Below are positions 6,884-14,276 of a stretch of 29,443 nucleotides of DNA, one piece after another (position 1 is the stretch's first letter; the number at the start of each line of letters is the position of its first letter). The translations under genes were made by a program, and so were the position numbers. Source of the DNA: UBA5734 sp964528645. Lineage in GTDB: Bacteria > Bacillota > Clostridia > Saccharofermentanales > UBA5734. Under the pieces are notes generated by a model. It saw only the letters and a list, made by a program, of their open reading frames with translations. It searched no databases and was not told the DNA's origin. Where the stretch lies: the NCBI GenBank assembly GCA_964528645.1, contig CAZGSR010000035.1, positions 1-29,443 on the forward strand, given 5' to 3'.

Positions 6884-6895
6884 AAACATATGTTC
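6884..6895 (-). promoter_or_regulatory. LexA/DinR box, promoter-proximal
   Basis: The minus strand reads GAACATATGTTT and, with flanks, CGAACATATGTTTG. This matches the Bacillus consensus CGAACRNRYGTTYC at 13 of 14 positions. It lies just downstream of the predicted transcription start (about +8 to +19), where bound repressor would block elongation or clearance. Confidence 0.8.
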
Positions 6896-6909
6896 GGTTT
6901 GTTGTTTTA

Positions 6910-6938
6910 ATCATAAACTGCCTGGAACGGGTTGTCAA
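6910..6938 (-). promoter_or_regulatory. Near-consensus promoter of the small membrane protein gene
   Basis: A perfect -35 TTGACA (6933-6938) is separated by 17 bases from -10 TATGAT (6910-6915, five of six). Such a strong promoter fits a gene that is held off by repressor. Start predicted near 6903. Confidence 0.85.
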
Positions 6939-6946
6939 GCCTTTCC

Positions 6947-6958
6947 GAACTTATGTTC
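6947..6958. promoter_or_regulatory. LexA/DinR box, promoter-distal
   Basis: GAACTTATGTTC is a perfect GAAC-N4-GTTC dyad located 8 bases upstream of the -35. Together with the proximal box it brackets the promoter symmetrically. Confidence 0.8.
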
Positions 6959-7011
6959 TGTCTGGTTTTTCACAAGAATTTTGCTGTCTGCTGTCGATGT
7001 GTTCCGCCATG

Positions 7012-7046
7012 AAAAAACCTGCCCCGGCTGGTCGAGCCGGGGCAGG
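7012..7046 (-). terminator. Strong terminator of the lysA-comEB transcript
   Basis: On the minus strand a perfect 12-bp GC-rich stem (7035-7046 with 7018-7029, 5-base loop) is followed by six T (7012-7017). It ends the operon 37 bases after the comEB stop. Confidence 0.93.
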
Positions 7047-7082
7047 CAGATAAAGACCTATGGATCAGGGTGCAGGAGCGCT

Positions 7083-7580
7083 TCAGATGTCGGATTCCTT
7101 AAAGGAAAGCGTGAGAGTTTCCAGTGGTGTATGCAGGCGGCGATAGGTGACACCGGCACGATCCATCATGCGTTTGGAAGCTTTGACCGAGTCTGTCTCC
7201 TTGTACTTGTCGGAGATGAAGATGACTTCCCGGATACCGGACTGGATGATCGCTTTGCAGCATTCGTTGCAGGGAAAAAGCGGCACATAGATTTTGCAGT
7301 TTTCAAGGCTGATGCCGATGTTATTCAGGATTGCATTGAGTTCAGCATGGCAGACATAGGGGTATTTGGTTTCCAGTGGAGCACCTTCGCGAACCCAGGG
7401 GAATTCATCATCACTGATCCCGGTTGGCATGCCATTATAGCCGACGGAAATGATCTTGTTGCGGGGATTGACTATGCAGGCTCCGACTTGGGTGCTGGGA
7501 TCTTTGCTGCGCTGAGCGGACAACAAAGCAATGCCCATGAAATATTCATCCCAGCTGATGTAATTGTTTCTTTTGCTCAT
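7083..7580 (-). CDS. comEB: Deoxycytidylate deaminase (ComEB family)
   Basis: This is a 165-residue dCMP deaminase, converting dCMP to dUMP for thymidylate synthesis. The zinc site is complete: His78 and catalytic Glu80 in CHAELNAI, and Cys104 and Cys107 in PCNECC. KDPSTQVGA near residue 26 and GYNGMPTGI near 47 are family hallmarks. The ATG at 7580 has AAGGAG 8 bases upstream. It follows lysA by 26 bases on the same strand and is closed by a strong terminator, so the two form an operon. Unlike Bacillus, no competence genes are adjacent, so the competence-derived name is historical. Confidence 0.93.
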   Translation of the reverse strand: MSKRNNYISWDEYFMGIALLSAQRSKDPSTQVGACIVNPRNKIISVGYNGMPTGISDDEFPWVREGAPLETKYPYVCHAELNAILNNIGISLENCKIYVPLFPCNECCKAIIQSGIREVIFISDKYKETDSVKASKRMMDRAGVTYRRLHTPLETLTLSFKESDI

Positions 7581-7606
7581 GAAAGGGTCTCCTTTACTGT
7601 TCGAAA

Positions 7607-8860
7607 TCAGAATTCGAAAAGCCGGAACAAATCCTCGATGGTTTCCCGTCGGCGGATCAGGCGTACTTCGCCCGTCTCAGAAATGAGGATTTCGGCTGGC
7701 CGAGGCCGATTGTTGTAGGAAGAGCTCATGGAATACCCGTAGGCTCCAGCATCCAGGATGCAAAGGATGTCGCCCTCGGTCATACCAGGCAGGTCTCGAT
7801 GTTTGGCAATGATGTCCCCGCTCTCGCAGATATTGCCGACCACGGTCACAGGGCTTGTCTGTTCAGTCTCAACCAGCTGGCCGTCGTGGTAAACCTCGAT
7901 GTCGTGCCAGGAGTCATACACCATCGGCCGAGCCAGGACGTTGAAACCCAAATCTGTGCCGACAAATGTCGTCGCATCATTTTGCTTGACGGCATGAATG
8001 GTGCCCAGCAGCACACCGCTCTCTGCAACCACATATCGGCCTGGCTCACTCTTGAAATGGACCGGGCGGCCATAGCGGGCGACAAATTCACGGATCAGTT
8101 CCGTCAATTCACGACGCAAGGTCACAAGGTCCAGTCTGGGCTGTCCTTCCAGTTTGTGGTAGGGAATGCCGAATCCGCCGCCAAAATCGATCAGCTCCAG
8201 CTCCGGGAACTGCTCGGCCAGTGACAGAAAATGGCGGGCCGCTTCCAGGTATGGCTGGGGTTCCATGAAGAGCGATCCGATGTGCTGGTTGACGCCGACC
8301 AGATGCAAGTTGTGGCGACCCAGGATCTCATGGACCTGTGCGACCTGGTCCATGCTGATGCCGAACTTGGTCTTCTTGCCTCCTGTGACGACTTTCTCGT
8401 GATGTCCCGCACCGACGCCAGGATTGATCCGGATCGCGACGCGTCCACCAGGATTGAGCTGGCCATAGAGATCAAGCTGGGACAGTGAATCCAGGCTGGT
8501 CAGGACTTTGTGGTTGATGGCAAACTGCAATTCCTCTGCGGAAACATTGTTCGGCACAAAGAAAATCTGCTCCGGTGTGAACCCGGCTTTCTCCAGGAAA
8601 AGGATTTCGCCCGGTGACATGGCATCGGCATACATGCCTTCTTCCCTGGCAATGGCCAGCAAGTGCAAGTTGCTGTTAGCCTTGATGGAGTAATTGGCTG
8701 TGAAGTGCTCGTAATCGACCAGCTGTTGCATGTCACGGCAGCGTTGGCGGAAGATCGCCTCACTGTATACATAAAGCGGACTGCCAAACTGGGCAACAAG
8801 TTCATCCGGACGATTGCCGGCAAAAAATCCGGAACTTGCAAGATGGGATTGGGTTTTCAC
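7607..8860 (-). CDS. lysA: Diaminopimelate decarboxylase
   Basis: LysA makes L-lysine from meso-diaminopimelate, the last step of the pathway. The 417-residue protein is a fold-type III PLP enzyme. The PLP lysine is Lys60 in ANYSIKANS. The barrel shows DFGGGFGIPY and SEPGRYVV (the phosphate and glycine-rich segments). GNICESGD supplies the active-site cysteine, and DAGAYGYSMSS is the C-terminal signature. The frame extends to 8923, but the GTG at 8860 is preceded by AGGAGG at 6 bases and gives the usual N terminus, so I take that. A promoter sits at 8895-8923 directly behind the terminator of the preceding gene. Confidence 0.93.
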   Translation of the reverse strand: MKTQSHLASSGFFAGNRPDELVAQFGSPLYVYSEAIFRQRCRDMQQLVDYEHFTANYSIKANSNLHLLAIAREEGMYADAMSPGEILFLEKAGFTPEQIFFVPNNVSAEELQFAINHKVLTSLDSLSQLDLYGQLNPGGRVAIRINPGVGAGHHEKVVTGGKKTKFGISMDQVAQVHEILGRHNLHLVGVNQHIGSLFMEPQPYLEAARHFLSLAEQFPELELIDFGGGFGIPYHKLEGQPRLDLVTLRRELTELIREFVARYGRPVHFKSEPGRYVVAESGVLLGTIHAVKQNDATTFVGTDLGFNVLARPMVYDSWHDIEVYHDGQLVETEQTSPVTVVGNICESGDIIAKHRDLPGMTEGDILCILDAGAYGYSMSSSYNNRPRPAEILISETGEVRLIRRRETIEDLFRLFEF

Positions 8861-8894
8861 GGAAAGCCTCCTGTTTTCGTCTTTAACTGAAATG

Positions 8895-8923
8895 AGCATA
8901 GACGAAACTGGCAAAAAGATCAA
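8895..8923 (-). promoter_or_regulatory. lysA-comEB promoter
   Basis: TTGATC (8918-8923) and TATGCT (8895-8900) are spaced by 17 bases, each four of six to consensus. The -35 lies next to the T-run of the upstream terminator. Confidence 0.5.
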
Positions 8924-8924
8924 G

Positions 8925-8947
8925 AAAAGCCGGCCAATTGGCCGGCT
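8925..8947 (-). terminator. Terminator after the desulfoferrodoxin gene
   Basis: An 8-bp perfect stem AGCCGGCC/GGCCGGCT with an AATT loop (8928-8947) is followed on the minus strand by TTTTCTT and, after GATC, by five more T. It closes the long run lys1-nspC-cupin-SRAP-yfhO-dfx. Confidence 0.8.
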
Positions 8948-8975
8948 CGGTCTTGTGGATCAGGGTGTGCAGGCA

Positions 8976-9356
8976 TCAGCCCTCGGCAAGCCAGAGACCA
9001 TGCAGGTTGCAATACTCATAGACTGAAACCGGGCCATCCTCGACGATGAAATCTGCTGCTGGCTCATCGCCGGCCGATAATGCGACCCGCTGGCTGCGAT
9101 TACCCTGGCTGACATAGATCCACTGGATCAGATGGGCCTCGGTCATCGGATGCGCCACGCTGCCAACGACGACATGAAGTTTATTGCCATCGCGCGTCAG
9201 AACCGGAACATGCTTTTCGGTAGCACCGTCTGAGGTATTGGGTACGAGAAGGGTCATGGGTTCGCCGCAGCAAATGATCGGGACGCCCGAATCATTGATG
9301 ACACCGACGAGATTACCGCAGTGACTGCAACGTAAGAACTTCTTGGTAGCTGCCAT
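8976..9356 (-). CDS. dfx: Desulfoferrodoxin (two-iron superoxide reductase)
   Basis: This is a 126-residue protein that reduces superoxide to peroxide without making oxygen, a defence typical of anaerobes. The N-terminal FeS4 centre ligands are Cys10, Cys13, Cys29 and Cys30 (CSHC and IICC). The catalytic Fe(His)4Cys site is His49, His69, His75, His119 and Cys116, with Glu47-Lys48 of the EKHVP motif beside it. All expected residues are present. The frame extends upstream to 9596, but that part overlaps the yfhO end. The ATG at 9356 has AGGAGG 9 bases upstream. It has its own extended -10 promoter over the yfhO stop codon, so it can be expressed alone. No rubredoxin gene is adjacent. Confidence 0.95.
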   Translation of the reverse strand: MAATKKFLRCSHCGNLVGVINDSGVPIICCGEPMTLLVPNTSDGATEKHVPVLTRDGNKLHVVVGSVAHPMTEAHLIQWIYVSQGNRSQRVALSAGDEPAADFIVEDGPVSVYEYCNLHGLWLAEG

Positions 9357-9425
9357 TTCTAAATACCTCCTGTGGATTTGAAAATCTGTCAGCCTGACGA
9401 GGGTTATCCGTAGGCCGCTGTCCTG

Positions 9426-9434
9426 ATTATACCA
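9426..9434 (-). promoter_or_regulatory. Extended -10 promoter of dfx
   Basis: The minus strand reads TG-G-TATAAT, a perfect -10 hexamer with extended TG, overlapping the yfhO stop. No clear -35 is present. It gives a leader of ~65 nt to the dfx start. Confidence 0.5.
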
Positions 9435-12087
9435 TATCCCCTGTTCCGGATTCAGTCTGGACAGGGAGTTTTCGGCGATTGAATCCTGCCAGGACAAGCA
9501 AAACGAAGGCAGAGGCGAGAGAAACGGCCAGGCCAGGCCAGAATCCGGGGGGCGTGAAACGCAGGTCGATCTGGTGTGTTCCAGCTTCCAGGTCAAAGGC
9601 TAAAAGGCCGTTCGACACCGCATAGGTTTCAACGGCCTGTCCATCGACCTTGACCCTCCAGCCCTGGTCATACGGAATGGTCATCAGGAAAGTCCCCTGG
9701 TCCTGGGTCGTCACGTGTCCTCTGAGATGGCTGTCGGAAAAATCATCCAGCACCAGGGACTGGCTATTGATCTTGGCGATGGCGGCAGCAAATGCAGGCA
9801 AATCCAAGGCGCTGCTGTACAGGCTGAACGTGCCGGTCGCATTGCTGGCGGCCTTGAATGTCAAGTTGAATTCCACTCTGGCCCCAGCAGGAATCGTGCC
9901 CAGGTCGACCAGCGTTGACCGCTTGGCATTGAAATCGATCCGCTCATCATTGACCAGGACATATCCCTGGTCAGGCTGGTTGGCGGTCACATCCAGATAC
10001 AGGTAAAGCTGCCGTGCTTCAGGATGATCGATCAGGATCTGGGCCCGTGACGTCTGGTCTTTGCTGGGCCGGTTGAAATTATATCCATTGGTGCCGAACG
10101 GGACAAGCTCGATGTTGGTTTGCTGTCCAGTGAGCTGATTGACCGGGATGAGCACATCCTGGGAACCGCCCAGGGCTTGCAGAAACTCATTCTGGGCTTC
10201 CAGTGGATTGCCGTTGGACACCGTCCAGTCTTTGAGTGCAGCAGGTGCCAGATAACCCAGGGGCAGGGCAAATGGATTGCGATAAATCTCCAGTTCACTG
10301 GTGGTGGCTATTTGTTCACGCAGCTCATCATGGATGAAGTTGCTGCGCCGGATCAGATACTTGATTCCAAACAGGGAATCGAGGACGATCGTAGAGCCTT
10401 CATATTTATAACTGTTGATGCTGTTGCTGTGATAGCCCATCTTTTCAAAAAACTTGACAGGCTGGGTGGACATGGTCGAAGCAAAAATGGACAAGCCCCG
10501 GTACTGGTAGAGGAAACCATCGTTGGTTGTCCGGGGCGGATAGACTTCGACCCGGTAGAAGTCCTGCTCAGACCGCTCGATCCGGTCCAGTTCTTCCCTG
10601 ATCTGGCGCACTTCGGTTCCTGCAGTATACCCTTCCCGCGAAGACAAATATTCTGTCGTATCAATGGTATGCATGGTCAGTAGCGCATATACCGTCAGCT
10701 CCACAACCACCGTGATCAAAAGGGCGATCGCCATATCGGACGGATGGATCCGGTGCGCCTTGTCCAGGGTCAGGACGCCGGCATAGATCAAAAGGAAAAC
10801 CAGGGTCGCATAGAGAGCTTGGACCGGCAACGCCTGATCGTTGATTTTTTGTGCCACTAATACGAGAACCAGGAGCGTCGCAATGACAGCCCCGATCTGT
10901 TTGCCAGTAAATTCGCGCCTGCTTTTCCAAGCCGGATAGCTCATCGACAGCACCAGGAAGATATAGACAAATGAATTGCGGTAGGGCAGCTGATTGGGGT
11001 AATGGAAACCATGCCAGGCGAAATTGAGCCAGTTGATGTTGAAGCTTGTGATCAAAAATAACAACAGGGCCAGATGCAGGTATTTTACCTTGAGAGCAAT
11101 CTGGCGGGCAAAGAAAAACAAGGGCAGCATGGCCAGGGCAAAGAGGCCGGCATAGAGATTGGGCATGCCATCGCGGATGGTTGGTTTCATCAGCATGAAA
11201 TGCTGGCTGATGTAGTCAAACAAGTCAAAGTATTCGGATACTTTGCCAGTGAACGCATCGTCTGCGGCCGATGTGAGCTTAAGAGATAGATAGGTCGGCC
11301 AAGTCAGAACAGCAGATAACGTGCCACCCAGGACTGACAGGCCAAAAATCCGGAGCAGTTGTCCCGTGAGTTTCCAGGGGCTGGGCAGGTCCTGGTACAG
11401 GAACAGCGCTGCCAGGGCATACACTGCAGTGAACAGGACGATGAAAAAAGCGATGTAGTAGTTGGAAAGCAAGCTCAATCCTAGAGCAACCGGATACAGC
11501 AGGTAGCGCTGCTCACGGATGATCCAGATCAGGCCGAGGATGACCAGCGGCAGCAAGATGATGCCATCCAGCCACATGACATTCCAGCTGTACGACAAAA
11601 CATAGCTGGACAACGCGTAGCTGCTGGCAATGGCCATCATGACCGGGCTTTCTTCCCGGTGGACTTCACGCAGAAAATAATGGAACGATGCACCGGCCAG
11701 CCCGACTTTCACCAGGATGATCAGGAATATGGCTTCCGTCAGCAGGCCAGCTGGAAACAAGACCAGGAGCAGATTCAAAGGGCTGGCGACATAATAGGCC
11801 AGCAAGGCATAAAAATTGGTTCCCAAGCCGCCGGACCAGGAATAGAACAAACCATCCAGGGATCTCAGGCGGGCCTGCATCTCAGCGAGGAAGGGAGCGT
11901 ATTGGTGGTAAAGATCAATCGTCAGGACGTCGCGGTTACCGATCGGGAAAACGCCGCGGCTGAAATAACTGACCATCAGGATGACGAAAGGAATCGCAAA
12001 AGAGCCCAGCAACAGCCGGTTTTCACGTAAGAGAGTCAAGAATCGCCGTCTTTTTTCCGGCAAAGGTAATGCATCTGGTAGTTCCAA
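9427..12087 (-). CDS. yfhO: YfhO-family polytopic membrane protein
   Basis: This is an 886-residue membrane protein. The first ~470 residues carry about a dozen hydrophobic helices, starting at about 28-45. The following ~350 residues form a large extracytoplasmic region. A final helix (about 845-865) is followed by a basic tail. SRGVFPIGNRDVLTIDLYHQYAPF near the N terminus and the loop YSWSGGLGTNFYAL are typical of YfhO/GT-C-type proteins; acidic residues in the first extracellular loop are expected to be catalytic. In Bacillus and Listeria, YfhO works with a CsbB/GtcA-like glycosyltransferase to decorate lipoteichoic acid. No such partner is in the window. The start is TTG at 12087 with AGGAG 8 bases upstream. 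The gene lies 18 bases after the SRAP gene. Confidence 0.85.
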   Translation of the reverse strand: MELPDALPLPEKRRRFLTLLRENRLLLGSFAIPFVILMVSYFSRGVFPIGNRDVLTIDLYHQYAPFLAEMQARLRSLDGLFYSWSGGLGTNFYALLAYYVASPLNLLLVLFPAGLLTEAIFLIILVKVGLAGASFHYFLREVHREESPVMMAIASSYALSSYVLSYSWNVMWLDGIILLPLVILGLIWIIREQRYLLYPVALGLSLLSNYYIAFFIVLFTAVYALAALFLYQDLPSPWKLTGQLLRIFGLSVLGGTLSAVLTWPTYLSLKLTSAADDAFTGKVSEYFDLFDYISQHFMLMKPTIRDGMPNLYAGLFALAMLPLFFFARQIALKVKYLHLALLLFLITSFNINWLNFAWHGFHYPNQLPYRNSFVYIFLVLSMSYPAWKSRREFTGKQIGAVIATLLVLVLVAQKINDQALPVQALYATLVFLLIYAGVLTLDKAHRIHPSDMAIALLITVVVELTVYALLTMHTIDTTEYLSSREGYTAGTEVRQIREELDRIERSEQDFYRVEVYPPRTTNDGFLYQYRGLSIFASTMSTQPVKFFEKMGYHSNSINSYKYEGSTIVLDSLFGIKYLIRRSNFIHDELREQIATTSELEIYRNPFALPLGYLAPAALKDWTVSNGNPLEAQNEFLQALGGSQDVLIPVNQLTGQQTNIELVPFGTNGYNFNRPSKDQTSRAQILIDHPEARQLYLYLDVTANQPDQGYVLVNDERIDFNAKRSTLVDLGTIPAGARVEFNLTFKAASNATGTFSLYSSALDLPAFAAAIAKINSQSLVLDDFSDSHLRGHVTTQDQGTFLMTIPYDQGWRVKVDGQAVETYAVSNGLLAFDLEAGTHQIDLRFTPPGFWPGLAVSLASAFVLLVLAGFNRRKLPVQTESGTGDMV

Positions 12088-12105
12088 GCGAGGAGCTCCT
12101 TCGTG

Positions 12106-12735
12106 TCAGTTTGCGATTTCCGCCAGGAAAGGTTGCTCAACAGCGGTGTGCAACAAATCTCTGGCAAGGTTGATGTCCTGCAGAAAGGGTCTGAGCAAAG
12201 ATCTGGGCACAATCAGGGGCATCCGGTCATGAATGGGACGGATGGACTCATTGGCTGCCGCTGTCAGGATGACAAATTGTCCCGTCACCTGCCAGGGATT
12301 ATTGTCCGGTGTCAGTGGCCGATAGAGTCCAGCCATATAGAAAACAGCTTCCTCAGGTCTGGACAATTTGAGCTTGGTCTTCTTCTGCCCCGCCTCAGCT
12401 GGCTTTTGCCATTCGAAAAACGCTGTGGCAGGAACAAGAACCCGGTGCTCCTGGAAAGATTTCCGGAAGGTTGGTTTGCTCTCTGCCGATTCTGCCCGGG
12501 CATTGATCAACGGATAGGGTTCAGAAAACCCCCACTGCATCAGGTCAGGCAAGAGCTTGATGCCTTCTGCAGTTTCCCAAGTCCGGATCACTGGGACGAT
12601 GTCTGTCGGGAAAATTTCACCTGATTTCAGCCTGGACAATGCCGGACGCTCGGCGAAGCGTTCATTGAGGTCTGTCAGGATTTTCCTGATCTCGACCAGG
12701 TCTGATTCGACCTCGATGTAATACCGTCCGCACAC
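12106..12735 (-). CDS. SRAP/HMCES-type abasic-site-binding protein (YedK family)
   Basis: This is a 209-residue protein. The SRAP fold crosslinks to abasic sites in single-stranded DNA through its N-terminal cysteine. Met removal exposes Cys2 of MCGRYY. The other active-site residues are present: Asn78 in NARAES, Glu108 in FFEWQK and His169 in IHDRMP, the equivalents of Asn75, Glu105 and His160 of E. coli YedK. The start is GTG at 12735, which the family signature MCGR fixes. The nearest purine-rich site (AGAGGA) is ~13 bases away, so initiation may be weak or coupled to the cupin gene 21 bases upstream. No SOS box lies before it, unlike the small membrane protein gene. Confidence 0.93.
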   Translation of the reverse strand: MCGRYYIEVESDLVEIRKILTDLNERFAERPALSRLKSGEIFPTDIVPVIRTWETAEGIKLLPDLMQWGFSEPYPLINARAESAESKPTFRKSFQEHRVLVPATAFFEWQKPAEAGQKKTKLKLSRPEEAVFYMAGLYRPLTPDNNPWQVTGQFVILTAAANESIRPIHDRMPLIVPRSLLRPFLQDINLARDLLHTAVEQPFLAEIAN

Positions 12736-12756
12736 GATGCGTCAACGTCCTCTTGA

Positions 12757-13107
12757 TCAGGCAAACAGGAGAACGATTGCCATCAGGACCAGAGGTTGAG
12801 GCCGATCGTTGCGGATGCTGTGGCCAGAACCGTTGCCCGTCAACGTGGCGGTACCAGGCGAAACGACGGTTTCCTGGCCATTTTCGTCAAAGACACCTTC
12901 ACCTTCGAGAATGTAATAGATTTCTTCTTCCTGGCCGTGCTCGTGAAATCCAATCGAGCAGCCCTGCTGCAAGGTCACTTTGGCGACCATGCGTGATTTG
13001 CCTGTCAGCTCTTCGCGGTTAAATAAATGGAGAATTTCCACTTCCCCGTTGCCACCGCGCATCTGGGCTTTGATTTCATGGGTCATCTGTTCCGGTGTCT
13101 TGATCAT
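12757..13107 (-). CDS. Single-domain cupin protein
   Basis: This is a 116-residue protein with one cupin barrel. Motif 1 is FHEHGQEEEIYYILEGEG (about residues 54-71), which supplies two histidines and a glutamate as metal ligands. Motif 2, PGTATLTGNGSGHSI (about 83-97), supplies the third histidine. The family binds small ligands or metals and includes isomerases, dioxygenases and storage proteins. The substrate cannot be read from sequence. The ATG at 13107 has GAGGA 6 bases upstream. It lies between nspC and the SRAP gene with 21-base gaps on both sides, so cotranscription is likely. A polyamine-related role is only inferred from position. Confidence 0.85.
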   Translation of the reverse strand: MIKTPEQMTHEIKAQMRGGNGEVEILHLFNREELTGKSRMVAKVTLQQGCSIGFHEHGQEEEIYYILEGEGVFDENGQETVVSPGTATLTGNGSGHSIRNDRPQPLVLMAIVLLFA

Positions 13108-13128
13108 TTTGAGTCCTCTTTTCCATTT

Positions 13129-14265
13129 TTAAGACAGTCGGTTGCGAAAATCGCTGTAGCCAAAGCGTTTGATCACCCGGGTCTGGCCGGAGAGGTCCGA
13201 CAGCGCGATCGAGGGCAGGCCGATGCCATTGAAGGTGTTGTTCTTGACCATGGTGTAATGAGCCATGTCGGTGAAAACCAGGCGGTCACCCGGCAAAAGT
13301 GGCGCGTCAAAGGAATAGTCGCCAATCACATCGCCAGCCAGACACGTCGGACCGCCGAGACGATAGGTGTAAGGCTTTTCCCCTCCCTCGCCGGAACCGA
13401 TGATCATCGGCCGGTAGGGCATCTCCAGGACGTCCGGCATATGGCAGGCGGCCGATGTGTCGAGGATTGCCAGTTGTTTGCCATTTTCGATGATGTCGAG
13501 GACCGATGTGACCAGGAATCCGGTATTGAGGGCAATCGCCTCCCCCGGTTCAAGGTAGACCTGGACCTGGTATTTGTCCTGGATATGGGTGATGGAGCGG
13601 ATCAGCGACTCAATGTCATAGTCGGGCCGGGTGATGTGGTGGCCACCGCCAAAATTGATCCATTTCAGGCCTTTGAGGAAGGGGCCGAATTTCTCTTCGA
13701 ACACCGGCAGGGTATGAGCGAGGGCGTCCGAATTCTGTTCGCACAGGGTATGGAAATGGATGCCATCCACGCCGTCCATCTCTTCCGGCCGGAAATTGGC
13801 CCGGGTGATGCCCAGACGCGAGTACGGGGCACAGGGATTGTAGAGGTCCGTGGCGATTTCCGAATACTCAGGATTGACCCGGACGCCGATCTCGATCGGG
13901 CGGCCGGCTTGTTTGACCCGTGATTTGTACTTGGCCAGCTGGTTGAACGAATTGAAGACCAGGTGGTCCACCAGGTTCAGGATTTCGTCAAAGTCTTCCT
14001 CGATGTAAGCAGGAGCAAAGATGTGGACTTCCTTGTCCATTTCCTCCCGGCCCAGGCGAGCCTCATGGAGCGAGCTGGCAGTGATGCCATGCAAATAGCG
14101 GCCAACCAGCGGGAAGGTGGCAAACATCGAAAAACCCTTGAGGGCCAGCAGGATTTTGCAGCCGGTGCGCTGCTGGACCGAGTCCAGGATCTGGAGATTC
14201 CGTTCCAGCAGCTTTTCATCGACGATATAACAAGGCGTGGGGACCGAATGGAAATCGATTGGCAT
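13129..14265 (-). CDS. nspC: Carboxynorspermidine/carboxyspermidine decarboxylase
   Basis: This is a 378-residue PLP enzyme of the alanine racemase-like barrel fold. It removes the carboxyl group from carboxyspermidine (or carboxynorspermidine) to give spermidine. The PLP lysine is Lys43 in LLALKGFSMF. FGGGHHIT (about 200-207) and EPGEAIAL (about 239-246) bind the cofactor phosphate. DTSAACHMPDVLEMPY carries the active-site cysteine. GDYSFD and YTMVKNNTFNG are family signatures. It lies 11 bases after the partner dehydrogenase gene, an arrangement typical of the alternative, SAM-independent spermidine pathway. Which polyamine is made in vivo cannot be told from sequence. Confidence 0.93.
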   Translation of the reverse strand: MPIDFHSVPTPCYIVDEKLLERNLQILDSVQQRTGCKILLALKGFSMFATFPLVGRYLHGITASSLHEARLGREEMDKEVHIFAPAYIEEDFDEILNLVDHLVFNSFNQLAKYKSRVKQAGRPIEIGVRVNPEYSEIATDLYNPCAPYSRLGITRANFRPEEMDGVDGIHFHTLCEQNSDALAHTLPVFEEKFGPFLKGLKWINFGGGHHITRPDYDIESLIRSITHIQDKYQVQVYLEPGEAIALNTGFLVTSVLDIIENGKQLAILDTSAACHMPDVLEMPYRPMIIGSGEGGEKPYTYRLGGPTCLAGDVIGDYSFDAPLLPGDRLVFTDMAHYTMVKNNTFNGIGLPSIALSDLSGQTRVIKRFGYSDFRNRLS

Positions 14266-14276
14266 GATGTCCCCTT

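Noticed and set aside
13027..13923. 298-codon frame antisense to nspC and the cupin gene
   Set aside because: It is the opposite strand of two well-supported genes and has no initiation signal.
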